DNA from: CAXQZU01 sp964228555
Lineage (GTDB): Bacteria > Planctomycetota > PLA2 > JAEUHO01
Length of the DNA: 46,708 nt
Assembly (NCBI GenBank): GCA_964228555.1
Contig: CAXQZU010000026.1
Span: 1-46,708 of the forward strand
Direction of reading: 5' to 3'
The position numbers and the translations under genes were made by a program. A model generated the notes under the pieces. The model saw only the letters and a program-made list of their open reading frames with translations, ran no database searches and had not been told where the DNA came from. How positions within the stretch are numbered: the stretch's first letter is position 1; every line of letters starts with the position of its first letter. Shown piece after piece: positions 1-8,944 of the stretch.

Positions 1-106
1 TCCAGCCCGGCGGGCGCGTGCCGGCGTGCCGGCAGGGCACGCGTACCGGGTCGCCCGCAGTATAGGAGCCGCGTCCGGGCGTCGCATGGAGGTCCGCCGA
101 GGCCCT

Positions 107-153
107 CGGGAGTGACAGGGCTCGAGCCCGCGACCTCCGGCGTGACAGGCCGG
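107..153 (-). pseudogene. 3' half of a tRNA-Asp(GTC) gene, 5' half missing
   Basis: Read on the minus strand, 153-137 forms an anticodon arm: stem CCGGC/GCCGG around loop CTGTCAC, giving anticodon GTC. A five-base variable loop AGGTC follows (136-132). Next is a T arm (131-115, stem GCGGG/CCTGT, loop CTCGAGC), then an acceptor 3' strand CACTCCC (114-108) and discriminator G (107). Anticodon GTC plus G73 are the known tRNA-Asp identity elements. There is no D arm and no GGGAGTG acceptor 5' strand to the right, and CCA is not encoded. The T loop begins with C instead of T, and two T-stem pairs are G-U. It is therefore a remnant, most simply a tRNA 3'-end duplication of the kind left by site-specific integration, or a decayed tRNA gene. 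Confidence 0.85.
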
Positions 154-155
154 GG

Positions 156-183
156 GCCTGCGCGGCGTGCGCGTGGCGCAGGC
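156..183. repeat. 8-bp perfect inverted repeat
   Basis: GCCTGCGC (156-163) and GCGCAGGC (176-183) are exact inverted copies separated by 12 bases. The repeat lies 45 bases past the stop of the minus-strand metallo-beta-lactamase gene and touches the tRNA fragment. It could act as a GC-rich transcript-end hairpin for that gene, but no T tract follows. The rest of 1-228 shows no coding sequence I can support. Confidence 0.4.
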
Positions 184-228
184 GATCGACAGGGGCTCCG
201 CCTACCTGGCGGGGGGCGTGCGCGGCCC

Positions 229-1332
229 TCAGGCGCCGGTCTCGCACGAGGCAGAGGCGTCGGGGGCCACGGGCGCGGTGGGCAGGACGGCCGGTCGCGA
301 GCGCGGCGTGACGCGCCCGCCGGCGGTCTTGTAGGCCTCGATGCCGCCCTCGATGACGACCAGGCCGCCCACGCCCTGCGCGGCGAGGGCCTCCTGGGCG
401 CGCGTGGCGCGCACGCCGCCGCGGCACAGGAGCAGGCGCGGTGCGGGCACGGCGCGCACGTCGTCGAGGTGCTCCAGCAGGGTGTCCAGCAGCAGGGCGT
501 GCGAGCCCTCTACCCAGCCGGCGTCGAGCTCGGCGTCGGTGCGCACGTCGATGACGTGCGCGCAGGCGCCGGCCTCGATGCGCGCGCGTGCCTCGGCGGC
601 GCTGATGCGCGCGGGCAGCGCGCCGCCGCGGTTGCAGGCGATCACCTCGCTGCGGCAGGGCGCGGGCTCCGAGCCCCGGGCCGCACGGGCGTCCACGAAG
701 CGCGCGCGGTCGGCGTAGCGCAGCCATGGGTTGGTGGCGCGCTCCTGCTCCAGCGTGCTGTGCGTGCGGCCGCCGGCGTCGCGGCCCGGGCACAGCAGCG
801 TGCTGCCGGGCAGCGGCCGCACGAGCCGTGCCAGCGTGTCGAACAGCGCGCCTGCGTCGCCGCCCAGCTGGTCGGTGGGGGCGGTGCGGCCGATCCAGAG
901 CGTGTCGCCCGAGAGCAGCGCGCCGGGCAGCGACAGCACGAGGCTGTCGGCGGTGTGGCCCGGGGCGTGGTGCACGAGCAGCTCGCCGCGGCCCAGCGCG
1001 AGACGCGCGCCGTCGGGCAGCGGCAGCGTGGCGCCGGGGTGCTGCGCGAGGGGATGCGCGCCGTGGGCGGCGTGGCAGGCGGCCGCGGCGTGCGCAGTGC
1101 CCGCGAGGTGGTCGTCGTGCGTGTGCGTGCCCAGCGCGTAGCGCAGCGTGAGCCCGCCCTGCTGCGCCAGCAGGGCCGGCAGGCCTGCGGCGTGGTCGAG
1201 GTGCAGGTCCACCACGGCGGCTTCGCGCGCCACGCGGTCGAGCACCAGCCAGCCCAGCCGTCCCTGCGGGTGCCGTAGCGCCAGCAGCTCCAGCGGCGAG
1301 GCCGGGGACGGGGGCAGGGGCGTGGGATCCAT
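229..1332 (-). CDS. Metallo-beta-lactamase fold / rhodanese fusion (persulfide-dioxygenase-like)
   Basis: The 367-residue protein has an N-terminal metallo-beta-lactamase domain (about 10-240). Its HxHxDH motif (H70, H72, D74, H75), a later GHT and a SGDTLW segment supply the usual metal ligands. A C-terminal rhodanese domain (about 258-345) carries the active-site loop CRGGVR. This order is known from ETHE1-like persulfide dioxygenase-rhodanese fusions, which oxidise glutathione persulfide to sulfite and transfer sulfane sulfur. I infer a cytoplasmic role in sulfide or persulfide detoxification, since no signal peptide is seen. The start MDPTP at 1332 is chosen because the earlier ATG at 1464 only adds an Arg/Pro-rich leader that overlaps the divergent gene at 1422. 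A glyoxalase-II-type hydrolase is the main alternative. Confidence 0.85.
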   Translation of the reverse strand: MDPTPLPPSPASPLELLALRHPQGRLGWLVLDRVAREAAVVDLHLDHAAGLPALLAQQGGLTLRYALGTHTHDDHLAGTAHAAAACHAAHGAHPLAQHPGATLPLPDGARLALGRGELLVHHAPGHTADSLVLSLPGALLSGDTLWIGRTAPTDQLGGDAGALFDTLARLVRPLPGSTLLCPGRDAGGRTHSTLEQERATNPWLRYADRARFVDARAARGSEPAPCRSEVIACNRGGALPARISAAEARARIEAGACAHVIDVRTDAELDAGWVEGSHALLLDTLLEHLDDVRAVPAPRLLLCRGGVRATRAQEALAAQGVGGLVVIEGGIEAYKTAGGRVTPRSRPAVLPTAPVAPDASASCETGA

Positions 1333-1408
1333 GGGCCTCGGCAGCCGGCGCGGGGGACGGGGGGAGGGGCGGGCTGGCATGCGCCGCCCCGGTCCTGGCC
1401 GGCAGGCG

Positions 1409-1414
1409 TATCGT
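1409..1414 (+). promoter_or_regulatory. Candidate -10 (TATCGT), possibly leaderless
   Basis: TATCGT fits the TAnnnT pattern and ends seven bases before the ATG at 1422. Transcription would then begin at or next to the start codon. No clear -35 hexamer is seen. Confidence 0.35.
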
Positions 1415-1421
1415 AGCCCGC

Positions 1422-1862
1422 ATGCGCCGGGCGACGAGCTACGTGCTGCTGGTCCTCGTGGCACTGATGGCCCTCGTGCCCCAGGCCCTGTGCCCGTGTG
1501 CCCGCAGCGTGCAGGCGCAGCAGCCTGCCACGCGCCTGCCCGGCCCGGCCGCGCACGCGGCCCCGGCGTGCCCGCACTGCGCTCGTGCGGCGCTGGCGCT
1601 GGCCCGGGAGGGCAGCGAGACGGGCCGGCGCGCTCCTGCTTGCCCGTGCTGCGAGATCAACGGCAAGGGCAAGTTGCTGCTGGAGGTGGGCGAGAGCGTG
1701 CGGCCGGCACCGCTGGCCATGGTCGCGCCGCTGGCCTGCCATGCGCGTGCGCTGGACGCCATCGAGGGCGTGCTCTCGGTGCCCGGCGCATGGCAGGGCC
1801 CTGCCCCGCCACAGGCCCACGCTCCCGATGGCCTGCGCCACGGGGTGGTGCTGCGCATCTGA
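1422..1862 (+). CDS. Small exported cysteine-rich protein, first gene of the exporter cluster
   Basis: The 146-residue product starts with a short basic segment and a hydrophobic core (residues about 7-24), a typical export signal. The mature part has paired cysteines: CPC near residue 25, CPHC near 50 and CPCC near 75, plus one later Cys. I do not recognise a named family. Size, signal and cysteine pairs resemble the small hypothetical proteins often found upstream of heavy-metal efflux genes. It lies 74 bases before the TolC-like gene on the same strand, so a role in binding the exported substrate, perhaps a soft metal, is a reasonable guess and no more. Confidence 0.6.
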   Translation: MRRATSYVLLVLVALMALVPQALCPCARSVQAQQPATRLPGPAAHAAPACPHCARAALALAREGSETGRRAPACPCCEINGKGKLLLEVGESVRPAPLAMVAPLACHARALDAIEGVLSVPGAWQGPAPPQAHAPDGLRHGVVLRI

Positions 1863-1936
1863 GCCTCCAGGCGCGTGCCGGCTGTGTGGCCGGCGTGCGC
1901 CCTCGCGACGACGTGTCGTGACGTGGAGGTCTTGGG

Positions 1937-3286
1937 ATGAAGGCTATGGATCCGTGTGCTGTGCAGGGAAGCGCTCGCGCGCCCCGGGTCGCGCTGCGCC
2001 CTGGCGGGCGGGCGGGCCGGTGGGCATGCCTCCCCTTGGCGGGCGCGCTGCTGGCAGGCCTCGTGCCGGTGGGCGGCTGTGCGAGCTACCGTGGGGAGGC
2101 GCGCACCTCGCCGCAGGCCGCCGTGTCGGACGTGCCCGCGCCGTCGGGCCCGCTGGGCTTCGAGCAGGCGCTGGCGTTGCTGCCCAGCCGCAATCCGCGC
2201 CTCAAGGCGCTCGAGGCGGCCGCGGCAGGCGTGAACACCGCGCCCCGGGATGCCGTGCTGGAGGCGGCCGGCGAGTGGGAGCGCCGGGACTGGTCCCACG
2301 CCACGCTGGGCACGGACCTGCTCTCGCTGCTGGGCGTGGGTGCCCAGCCAGCCCAGCAGGCGCTGGCGCGGGCCGTGCGCGAGGAGCGGCTGGCACAGCG
2401 GCTGGAGGTGGCGCGCAGCCAGGCGCGCGACCTTGCGCGGGCCTATGCGCAGCTGGCCGTGCTGCAGGACCCGTTGCCCGAGCCGCGGTTGCTGGACCTC
2501 GAGCCCTACCGGCGAGCAGGCTTGCTGCCGGCCTCGGTGTGGACCGAGGCCTGCGCCACCTACGCCGGCTGGGAGGCCGAGCGGCAGTCGGCGGCGGTGG
2601 CGCAGCAGCGCCTGCGGCTGCAGGTGCTGGAGTTGCTCGGCTGTGCGCCGGATGCGGTGCTCGAGCCCGTGCTGCCCCCCGAGGGCTGGCCGGCCTGCCC
2701 GCCCGAGGATGCTCGTGCGCTGCTCTTCGCGCGCGCGGACCTGCTGCGGCTGGCGGCCGCGGTGCAGGTGGCCGATCGCGAGGCGCGGCTGATGATCGCG
2801 CGCCAGTGGCCCACGCTGGCCGTCGGGCTGGGCCCCACCTTCGACCCGCTCGATCCCTTCGGCGCCGTGGCCGTGCAGTGGCCGCTGGGTGCTCCTGCCG
2901 AGGCGCGGGCGGCGCTGCGACGGCGCGATGGCGCCGCGCTGGAACTGGAGGCCGGCGTGCTGGCCGCGCGCCACGAGGCCGCGTCGGCCCGCCTGGCGCT
3001 GGAGGCCTCGGAGGCCGGGCTGCGCTTCCACCGCGCGCTGTACGACGGCAAGCACGCGCTCACCGAGGCAGCGCGCACGGGTGCGCAGGTGGACCGGGCC
3101 GAGCTCTACATGGCCGTGCACCTGGAGGCCGAGGAACTGATGGCGGCACGCGAGCTGCGCGAGGCGCGCTTGGCGTGTGCCGAGGCACGCGTGGAAGCGG
3201 CGTTCGCGGCCGGGTGGCCCGGTGCCGTGCACGCGTCCACGAGCAGTCGATTGCCCCGTGCGGGGCAGATGCGGGGGTCACGATGA
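1937..3286 (+). CDS. TolC-family outer-membrane efflux lipoprotein
   Basis: The 449-residue protein has a basic N terminus, a hydrophobic stretch (about 30-46) and a lipobox ending VGGC (Cys48), so it should be lipid-anchored in the outer membrane. The rest is almost wholly helical and Ala/Leu/Arg/Glu-rich. Near residue 275 it has the segment RADLLRLAAAVQVADREARL, followed by a WPTLAVG strand, as in the outer-membrane efflux protein family. It would form the trimeric exit duct of the exporter. GGAGGT seven bases ahead supports the start at 1937; M4 is an alternative. Its stop overlaps the next start (ATGA). It is divergent for the family, so the family call is sound but the substrate is unknown. 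Confidence 0.8.
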   Translation: MKAMDPCAVQGSARAPRVALRPGGRAGRWACLPLAGALLAGLVPVGGCASYRGEARTSPQAAVSDVPAPSGPLGFEQALALLPSRNPRLKALEAAAAGVNTAPRDAVLEAAGEWERRDWSHATLGTDLLSLLGVGAQPAQQALARAVREERLAQRLEVARSQARDLARAYAQLAVLQDPLPEPRLLDLEPYRRAGLLPASVWTEACATYAGWEAERQSAAVAQQRLRLQVLELLGCAPDAVLEPVLPPEGWPACPPEDARALLFARADLLRLAAAVQVADREARLMIARQWPTLAVGLGPTFDPLDPFGAVAVQWPLGAPAEARAALRRRDGAALELEAGVLAARHEAASARLALEASEAGLRFHRALYDGKHALTEAARTGAQVDRAELYMAVHLEAEELMAARELREARLACAEARVEAAFAAGWPGAVHASTSSRLPRAGQMRGSR

Positions 3287-4856
3287 GCAGCCAGGACGAT
3301 CTCGGGGGTGGCGGCCGCGGCGGCCTCGACCACCTGCACGTGCTCCAGCGCACGACCCCGGGCCACGGCCCGGGGCGGCCGTGGCTGCCGCGCGTGGTGC
3401 TGGGGCTGGTGGCGCTTGGCGGCGCCGTCGCGCTGTGGCTGGGCGTGCTGCAGCCGTTGCTGTTCCCGCCGCGCGAGGTGCGCGTGATGCGCGTGCGCGA
3501 GGTGGCGGGGCCCTCGGGCGCGGTGCGGCGCGCGCTGGCGCAGGCGGCGGGCTGGCTGGAGGCCGATCCGTGGCCGGTGACGGTGCGCCCGCTGGTGCGC
3601 GGCGTGGTCGAGCGGCTGGCGGTGCTCGAGGGCCAGGCCGTCAAGCGTGGCGAGACGGTGGTGGCCGTGCTCGCCAGCCCCGAGCTGGAGAACGCGCAGG
3701 CGCTGGCCGTCGCCGAGCTCGAGGTGCGCGTGCGCGAGCGTGCCCGGGCCAGCGCGCGGCTCGCGCAGGCCGAGGCGGTGCTGGCCCAGCGGGTGGACCT
3801 GCGGGCGGCCCTGCTGGCGGCCGAGGTGGAGGCACGCCGGGACCGCGAGCTGGTGCTCGAGGCCGAGGCGGCGTTGGCGCAGGCCGAGGCCGCGCTGCGC
3901 CGCGCCGAGGTGGAGGTGCGCGCACAGCGCTTGCTGGTGGAGCGCGGCGGGTCGGCCCCGCTGTCGGTGTCGCTGGCCGAGGCGGCGCTGGTGTCGGCGT
4001 CCGCCGAGCGCGACCTGCGCCGCGCCGCGCTGGCCCGGGCGCGCGCCGAGCTGGACGTGCACGAGCGCTCGCTGGGCCTGGCGCGCGAGGCGCATGACCA
4101 GCCGCGAGGGCTGGAGGGCGAGGTGCAGGTGGCCCGCGAGGAGCTGGCCGTGGCGCAGGCGGGCGAGGAGTCCGCCCGGGCAGCCCTCCAGGTGGCGCGC
4201 AGCAACGTGGCGCTGCTCACGGTGCGGTCGCCGTCGGATGGCGTGGTGCTGCGCCTGCTGTCGTCGCAGGGCGCCCCGGCGGGGCCCGAAGGCGAGATGC
4301 GCGAGAGCCTGACCATCGGGCCGGGCTCCTCGGGGGCGCTGGACGCCGCCAGCGGGGCGCTGGTGGCGCTCTACGACCCGCAGCGCATGCAGGTGCGCGT
4401 GGAGGTGCCGCTGGCCGACCTCGTGGGCATCGGCGAGGGCACCGAGGTGGCCGTGGAGGTGGAGTCGGTGCCGGGGCAGGCCTTCACGGGCACGGTGACG
4501 CGCCTGCTGGGCGAGGCCAACATCCAGAACAACAAGCTGTGGGTGAAGGTGCGGCTGGCGTCGGGCGATGCGCGCCTCAAGCCCGAGATGCTGGCGCGCT
4601 GCCGCTTCCTCGCCCGCGAGGGCGAGGCCGGGGCTGCCGGCGCCCGGCCGCGCCTCGAGGTGCCCGAGGGCGCGCTGCAGGGCGAGGCGGTGTTCGTGCT
4701 GGACCCCACCGCGGGAGGCCAGGCGCGGCGCGTGCCCGTGCGCCGGCTGGGCCTGCGCGACGGATGGGTGGAGGTGGAGGGTGCGCTGGGCAGCAGCAAC
4801 GAGGTGATCCTCGAGCCCAGCGGGCTGCAGGATGGCGCGCGCGTGAGGGCCCTGCG

Positions 4857-4860
<4 letters not shown>
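3283..4860 (+). CDS. HlyD/RND-type membrane fusion (periplasmic adaptor) protein
   Basis: This 525-residue protein has a cytoplasmic Gly-rich N terminus, one membrane segment (about 36-60) and a split biotinyl-lipoyl-like domain (the half near 110-135 contains VLEGQAVKRGETV). A long Arg/Glu/Ala heptad-like hairpin follows (about 135-310), with a second lipoyl half (SPSDGVVLRLL near 320) and beta-barrel and membrane-proximal domains to the end. It should bridge the inner-membrane ABC unit and the TolC-like duct. The coiled hairpin is long for an ABC adaptor, which suits direct contact with an outer-membrane tunnel. The start at 3283 forms an ATGA overlap with the preceding stop, and the stop at 4860 overlaps the ATPase start in the same way. 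Confidence 0.85.
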
Positions 4861-5590
<730 letters not shown>

Positions 5591-5594
<4 letters not shown>

Positions 5595-6739
5595 GCACGG
5601 CGTGGCGGCTGATGGCCTACGTGCGGCGCACGATCCTGCGGGCGCGCACGCGCTCGCTGCTCACCGTGCTGGGCACGGCGCTGGCGATGGCGCTCTTCGC
5701 CTTCGTGCGCACGCTGGAGGCGGGCGTGGGCACGCTCACGGCCTCGGCGGCGCAACCCGTGCTGGTGGTGTTCGAGACCAGCCGCTTCTGCCCGCTCACC
5801 AGCGACCTGCCGGCGCGCTATGCCGACGAGGTGGCGCGCATGCCGGGCGTGCGCGCCGTGCTTCCCACGCTGCTGTTCATCAATGCGTGCCGCACCAACC
5901 TCGACCTCGTGACGCTGCACGGCGTGCCCCCCGAGGGGCTGCCGGGCTCGCACGACCTGCGCCTGGTGGCGGGATCGCAGCAGGGCCTCGCGCCCGGTCG
6001 CGACGTGGCGCTGGTGGGGGCGCGCCTGGCCGCCCGGCGTGGCCTGCATCCCGGCGACCGCCTGCGCATGAGCGAGATCAACCTCGACGTGCGGGTGGAG
6101 GGCATCGTGCAGACAGCGGGAGCCGGCCTGGACAACGTGGCCTTCGTGCCGCTGGACGTGTTGCAGGGGGCCCTGCGCAAGCGTGGGCGCCTCACCCAGC
6201 TGTTCGTGTTCCTCGCGCCCGGCGCGGACGCCAACGCCGTGGCGCGGGCCATCGACGAGCGCTTCCGCGGCGACCAGGTGCAGACCGACACGAAGACCCT
6301 GGCTGCCTTCGTGCAGGGCGCGGTGGGCGAGGTGGGCGAGGTGGTGGGCTTCGGCCGCCTGCTGGGCTATCTCGCCGTGGCGGTGGTGGTCCTGATCCTG
6401 GGCACGACCGTGTTCATCTCTGCCCAGACGCGTGCCGCCGAGCTGGGCACGCTGGAGACGCTGGGGGCCACGCGACCGCTGCTGGCGTTCCTGCTGCTGG
6501 CCGAGAGCGTGCTGCTGGCGCTGGCCGGCTCGGCGCTGGGCGTGGCTGCCGTGGTGGCGTGGCTGCAGGCAGCGCCTGTCACGCTGGGCATCGAGGGACT
6601 GGGCATCGATCTCGCGCCCGAGCCCGGCCTCGTGCTGCGCTGTGCGCTGGTGGCGCTGGGCATGGGCGTGGCTGCTGCGCTGGGCCCCGTCATCGAGGTC
6701 TGGAGGCGGCCGCTGGCGGTGGCCGTGAAGCCCACCTGA
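5591..6739 (+). CDS. FtsX-like ABC permease (first of two)
   Basis: The 382-residue protein has the MacB/FtsX layout: one N-terminal membrane helix (about 22-44), a large periplasmic domain (45-250) and three C-terminal helices (about 256-277, 297-326 and 350-372). The conserved turn after the second helix reads RAAELGTLETLGATR, the FtsX-family coupling region. The periplasmic domain contains a single Cys-bearing loop (NACRTNLDL). It overlaps the ATPase by ATGA and the second permease by one base (TGATG). Two separate permeases imply a heterodimeric transmembrane unit. Confidence 0.88.
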
Positions 6740-7881
6740 TGCTGCCCCTCTCGTATGCATTGCGCAACCTGGGCCGGCGCGGCGTGCGCACGGCGCTGAC
6801 GCTGGCAGGGCTGGCGCTGGTGACGGTGCTGGTGATCCTCGCGGACGGCTTCTCGCGCGGCCTCGCGCACACGGCCGCGCGGACCGCCTCGCCCGACGGG
6901 GTGGTGCTGGTGGGGGCCGAGCAGGAGTGGGACCTCGTGCGTTCCTTCATCGGGGAGGGGCATGCGCGCGCGGCCGCGGCCGGGCTGCCGGGCGTGGCGG
7001 TGCTCGACGGCCGTCGCGCCGTCTCCGTCGAGCTGCACGTGGCCACGCGCCGTGGCGACCAGGTGGGCCTGCTGCGAGGCGTGGAGCCGGAGGCCTTCCT
7101 CGTCCACCCGCGCGTGACGCTGGTGGAGGGCGTGGAGCCCGCCGGCGAGCGCGAGCTGCTGGCCGGGCGCCTCGCCGAGAGCCGCATGGGCCTCGCCCCC
7201 GGCGCGCTGGCGGTGGGCAGCAGCATCGAGCTGGAGGGCGTGGCGTGGAAGGTGGTCGGGCGCTTTGCTGCGCCGGGCACCGTGCTGGAGGCCGAGCTCT
7301 GGGCACGCCTGCGCGACGTGATGGCGGCCACGCGGCGCGTGGACGTCTCGTGCGTGGCGGCGCGGCTGGAGGACCCCGAGCGCCTCGAGGAGGTGGCGGT
7401 GTGGGCGGCGCGCAACAAGGTGGCCTACGAGGTGTCGGTGAAGACCGAGCCCGAGCTCTACGCCGGCCTCTCCGAGGCACTGGCACCCGTCACGCTGCTC
7501 GCCCGCATCATGGCGTGGCTGGTGCTGGCCGGGGGCGTGCTGGCGCTGGCCAACACGATGTTCGCCAGCGTGCTGGCACGCACGCGCGAGATGGGCACGC
7601 TGCGCGCCGTGGGCTACGGCCCGCTGGCCGTGGGCGTGTCGCTGCTGCAGGAGGCGCTGCTGCTGGCTGCGCTGGGCGGCCTCGTGGGCTACGCCGTGGC
7701 CGGGCTGTTCGGCGAGGTGCCGATGAAGTTCCCCATGGGCGCCTTCTATCTCGACCTCTCGGCTCCCGTGCGCCTGATGGGCCTCGGCGCCGCGCTGCTG
7801 GCCGGCGTGCTGGGCGGGCTGCTGCCCGCGTGGCGCGCCGTGCGCATGCCCCTCGTCGACGCCCTTGGAGACAAGCTGTGA
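6739..7881 (+). CDS. FtsX-like ABC permease (second of two)
   Basis: The 380-residue protein has the same topology as its upstream partner: helix 1 about 18-38, a periplasmic domain to about 250, then helices about 253-280, 296-325 and 344-368. Its coupling turn reads RTREMGTLRAVGYG. The two permeases are only loosely alike, so they are probably non-equivalent halves of one heterodimeric unit rather than a recent duplication. The start ATG at 6739 shares one base with the previous stop. The next gene begins at a GTG inside the last codons of this one. Confidence 0.88.
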   Translation: MLPLSYALRNLGRRGVRTALTLAGLALVTVLVILADGFSRGLAHTAARTASPDGVVLVGAEQEWDLVRSFIGEGHARAAAAGLPGVAVLDGRRAVSVELHVATRRGDQVGLLRGVEPEAFLVHPRVTLVEGVEPAGERELLAGRLAESRMGLAPGALAVGSSIELEGVAWKVVGRFAAPGTVLEAELWARLRDVMAATRRVDVSCVAARLEDPERLEEVAVWAARNKVAYEVSVKTEPELYAGLSEALAPVTLLARIMAWLVLAGGVLALANTMFASVLARTREMGTLRAVGYGPLAVGVSLLQEALLLAALGGLVGYAVAGLFGEVPMKFPMGAFYLDLSAPVRLMGLGAALLAGVLGGLLPAWRAVRMPLVDALGDKL

Positions 7882-8456
7882 TCCTGCGCCCCCTCGCTGC
7901 TGTCCTCGTGCTCATGCTGCCGGCGCTGGCCGCCTGCGGCGGTGACCGGCCCGGCCCCGCGTCCTCCGGCGAGGGTGCCGGCGATGCGCCGTCACCGGCC
8001 CCGGCCGCGGGGGCTGCCAGCCGCCCGGCGCCGCTGCTGGCGGAGGACCTGCCGGGGGCCGTGCCCGTGCTGGCCGCGCTGGCCGGCAAGGAGGGGGAGG
8101 AGGTGGCCGTGGTCGGCCGCGTGCAGTCGAAGGTGAAGGGCCGCGCCCTGTTCCACCTCGTGGACGACAGCGTCGAGGACTGCACCCGGACGGGGGAGGA
8201 CGACCACTGCCGCACGCCGTGGGACTACTGCTGCCGCATCGACGAGATGAAGGCGGCCCTGATGCTGGTGGAGCTGCGGGGCGCGGACGGCCTGCCCGTC
8301 AAGGTGGATTCGCTGGGCGTCCGCGAGCTGGACCTGGTGGCCGTACGCGGCACCCTGGCCAAGGGGGAGGGGGGGCGGCTGATGCTGCTGGCCCGGGACG
8401 GCTGGTTCCTGCGCCAGCGGCCCAAGGTCTCCCCCCGGGTGCGCTTCCCGGACTGA
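7878..8456 (+). CDS. Lipoprotein with OB-fold-like domain and TPWDYCC motif, exporter-associated
   Basis: The 192-residue product begins at GTG 7878, overlapping the permease stop (GTGA). It has a short leader and lipobox LAAC (Cys18). A Pro/Ala linker leads to a compact beta-rich domain (about 65-185) containing HCRTPWDYCCRIDEM. I recall similar TPWDYCC proteins from planctomycete genomes without an assigned function; this is memory, not a search. Translational coupling to the permease makes it a likely periplasmic accessory of the exporter. The pattern C-x(8)-C-x(6)-CC could bind a metal or form disulfides. Confidence 0.7.
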   Translation: MILRPLAAVLVLMLPALAACGGDRPGPASSGEGAGDAPSPAPAAGAASRPAPLLAEDLPGAVPVLAALAGKEGEEVAVVGRVQSKVKGRALFHLVDDSVEDCTRTGEDDHCRTPWDYCCRIDEMKAALMLVELRGADGLPVKVDSLGVRELDLVAVRGTLAKGEGGRLMLLARDGWFLRQRPKVSPRVRFPD

Positions 8457-8476
8457 CCCCACCTCGCGCGCACCTC

Positions 8477-8505
8477 TTGCACCCCGGGGGGGGTGGGGCT
8501 ACGGT
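8477..8505 (+). promoter_or_regulatory. Candidate sigma-70 promoter for the PNPC lipoprotein
   Basis: TTGCAC (8477-8482) and TACGGT (8500-8505) are separated by exactly 17 bases, matching a loose TTGnnn-N17-TAnnnT pattern. The start codon is 88 bases further on, leaving a long GC-rich leader. The remainder of 8457-8593 shows nothing else clear. Confidence 0.4.
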
Positions 8506-8593
8506 TTGGGTTCACCCCGGGCAGGGGGGCGCGGTGCCCTCCACGTGCCGGGGCGTCCCTTGGCGATCGCTGAGGTCGCCGTCCGGAGTTCCC

Positions 8594-8815
8594 ATGCGTC
8601 TCGCCAAGATCGCTCTCGTCCTGACCCTCGGCGTCGTCGGCCTGTCGGTGACGGCTTGCAACAGCTGCCAGCCCAACCCCTGCGACACCCCCAACCCCTG
8701 CGCCGAGCCGAACCCCTGCGCGCAGCCCAACCCCTGCGACACGCCCAACCCGTGCGCCGAGCCCAACCCCTGCGCCACGCCCTGTGGCACGGCGGCCGCT
8801 CCCGCCGCCAAGTAG
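8594..8815 (+). CDS. Small lipoprotein of tandem PNPC repeats
   Basis: The 73-residue protein has a standard lipoprotein signal with lipobox VTAC (Cys22). The body is six PNPC tetrapeptides spaced exactly six residues apart (27-60), with a last CATPCG. The mature chain has nine cysteines after the lipidated one in about 45 residues, and no large hydrophobic residues. A GGAG sits seven bases before the ATG, and a strong terminator follows the stop, so it is a monocistronic gene and not a chance ORF. I recall Asn-Pro-Cys repeat lipoproteins from several phyla without a firm function. Binding of soft metals at the cell surface, or a cross-linked wall peptide, are guesses. Confidence 0.8.
   Translation: MRLAKIALVLTLGVVGLSVTACNSCQPNPCDTPNPCAEPNPCAQPNPCDTPNPCAEPNPCATPCGTAAAPAAK
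8672..8773 (+). repeat. 18-bp tandem repeats encoding PNPCxx
   Basis: The gene contains six units of 18 bases. A higher-order period of 54 bases is also visible: the segment encoding CDTPNPCAEPNPCA at 8681 recurs at 8735. This suggests growth by tandem duplication. Confidence 0.85.
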
Positions 8816-8842
8816 CGGCTCCCAGGACTCGTTCCTCGCTGG

Positions 8843-8868
8843 CGCCCGGCAGCACCCGCTGCCGGGCG
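8843..8868 (+). terminator. Intrinsic terminator after the PNPC lipoprotein
   Basis: CGCCCGGCAGC (8843-8853) pairs perfectly with GCTGCCGGGCG (8858-8868) across a four-base ACCC loop. The T-rich TCTTCGTTT follows at once. It lies 28 bases past the lipoprotein stop and separates it from arsM. Confidence 0.85.
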
Positions 8869-8911
8869 TCTTCGTTTCCGCGCCACCTCTCGTGGCCCGC
8901 TCGTGCCTGCG

Positions 8912-8917
8912 TAGGCT
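8912..8917 (+). promoter_or_regulatory. Candidate -10 (TAGGCT) for arsM
   Basis: TAGGCT lies 27 bases ahead of the arsM ATG. The short leader includes a GGAG ribosome-binding site about six bases before the start. No convincing -35 is visible. Confidence 0.35.
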
Positions 8918-8944
8918 AGGGGCGCGGCAGGGCTGGAGCCACGC

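Noticed and set aside
107..190. A complete functional tRNA-Asp
   Set aside because: No D arm and no complementary acceptor 5' strand could be found to the right of the anticodon arm.
112..1278. Plus-strand ORF beginning MTGLEPATSGVTG
   Set aside because: The start is an antisense reading of the tRNA-Asp fragment, a known artefact peptide, and the rest is antisense to the metallo-beta-lactamase gene.
8672..8773. CRISPR array
   Set aside because: The repeats are direct 18-base coding units without spacers, inside a lipoprotein gene.
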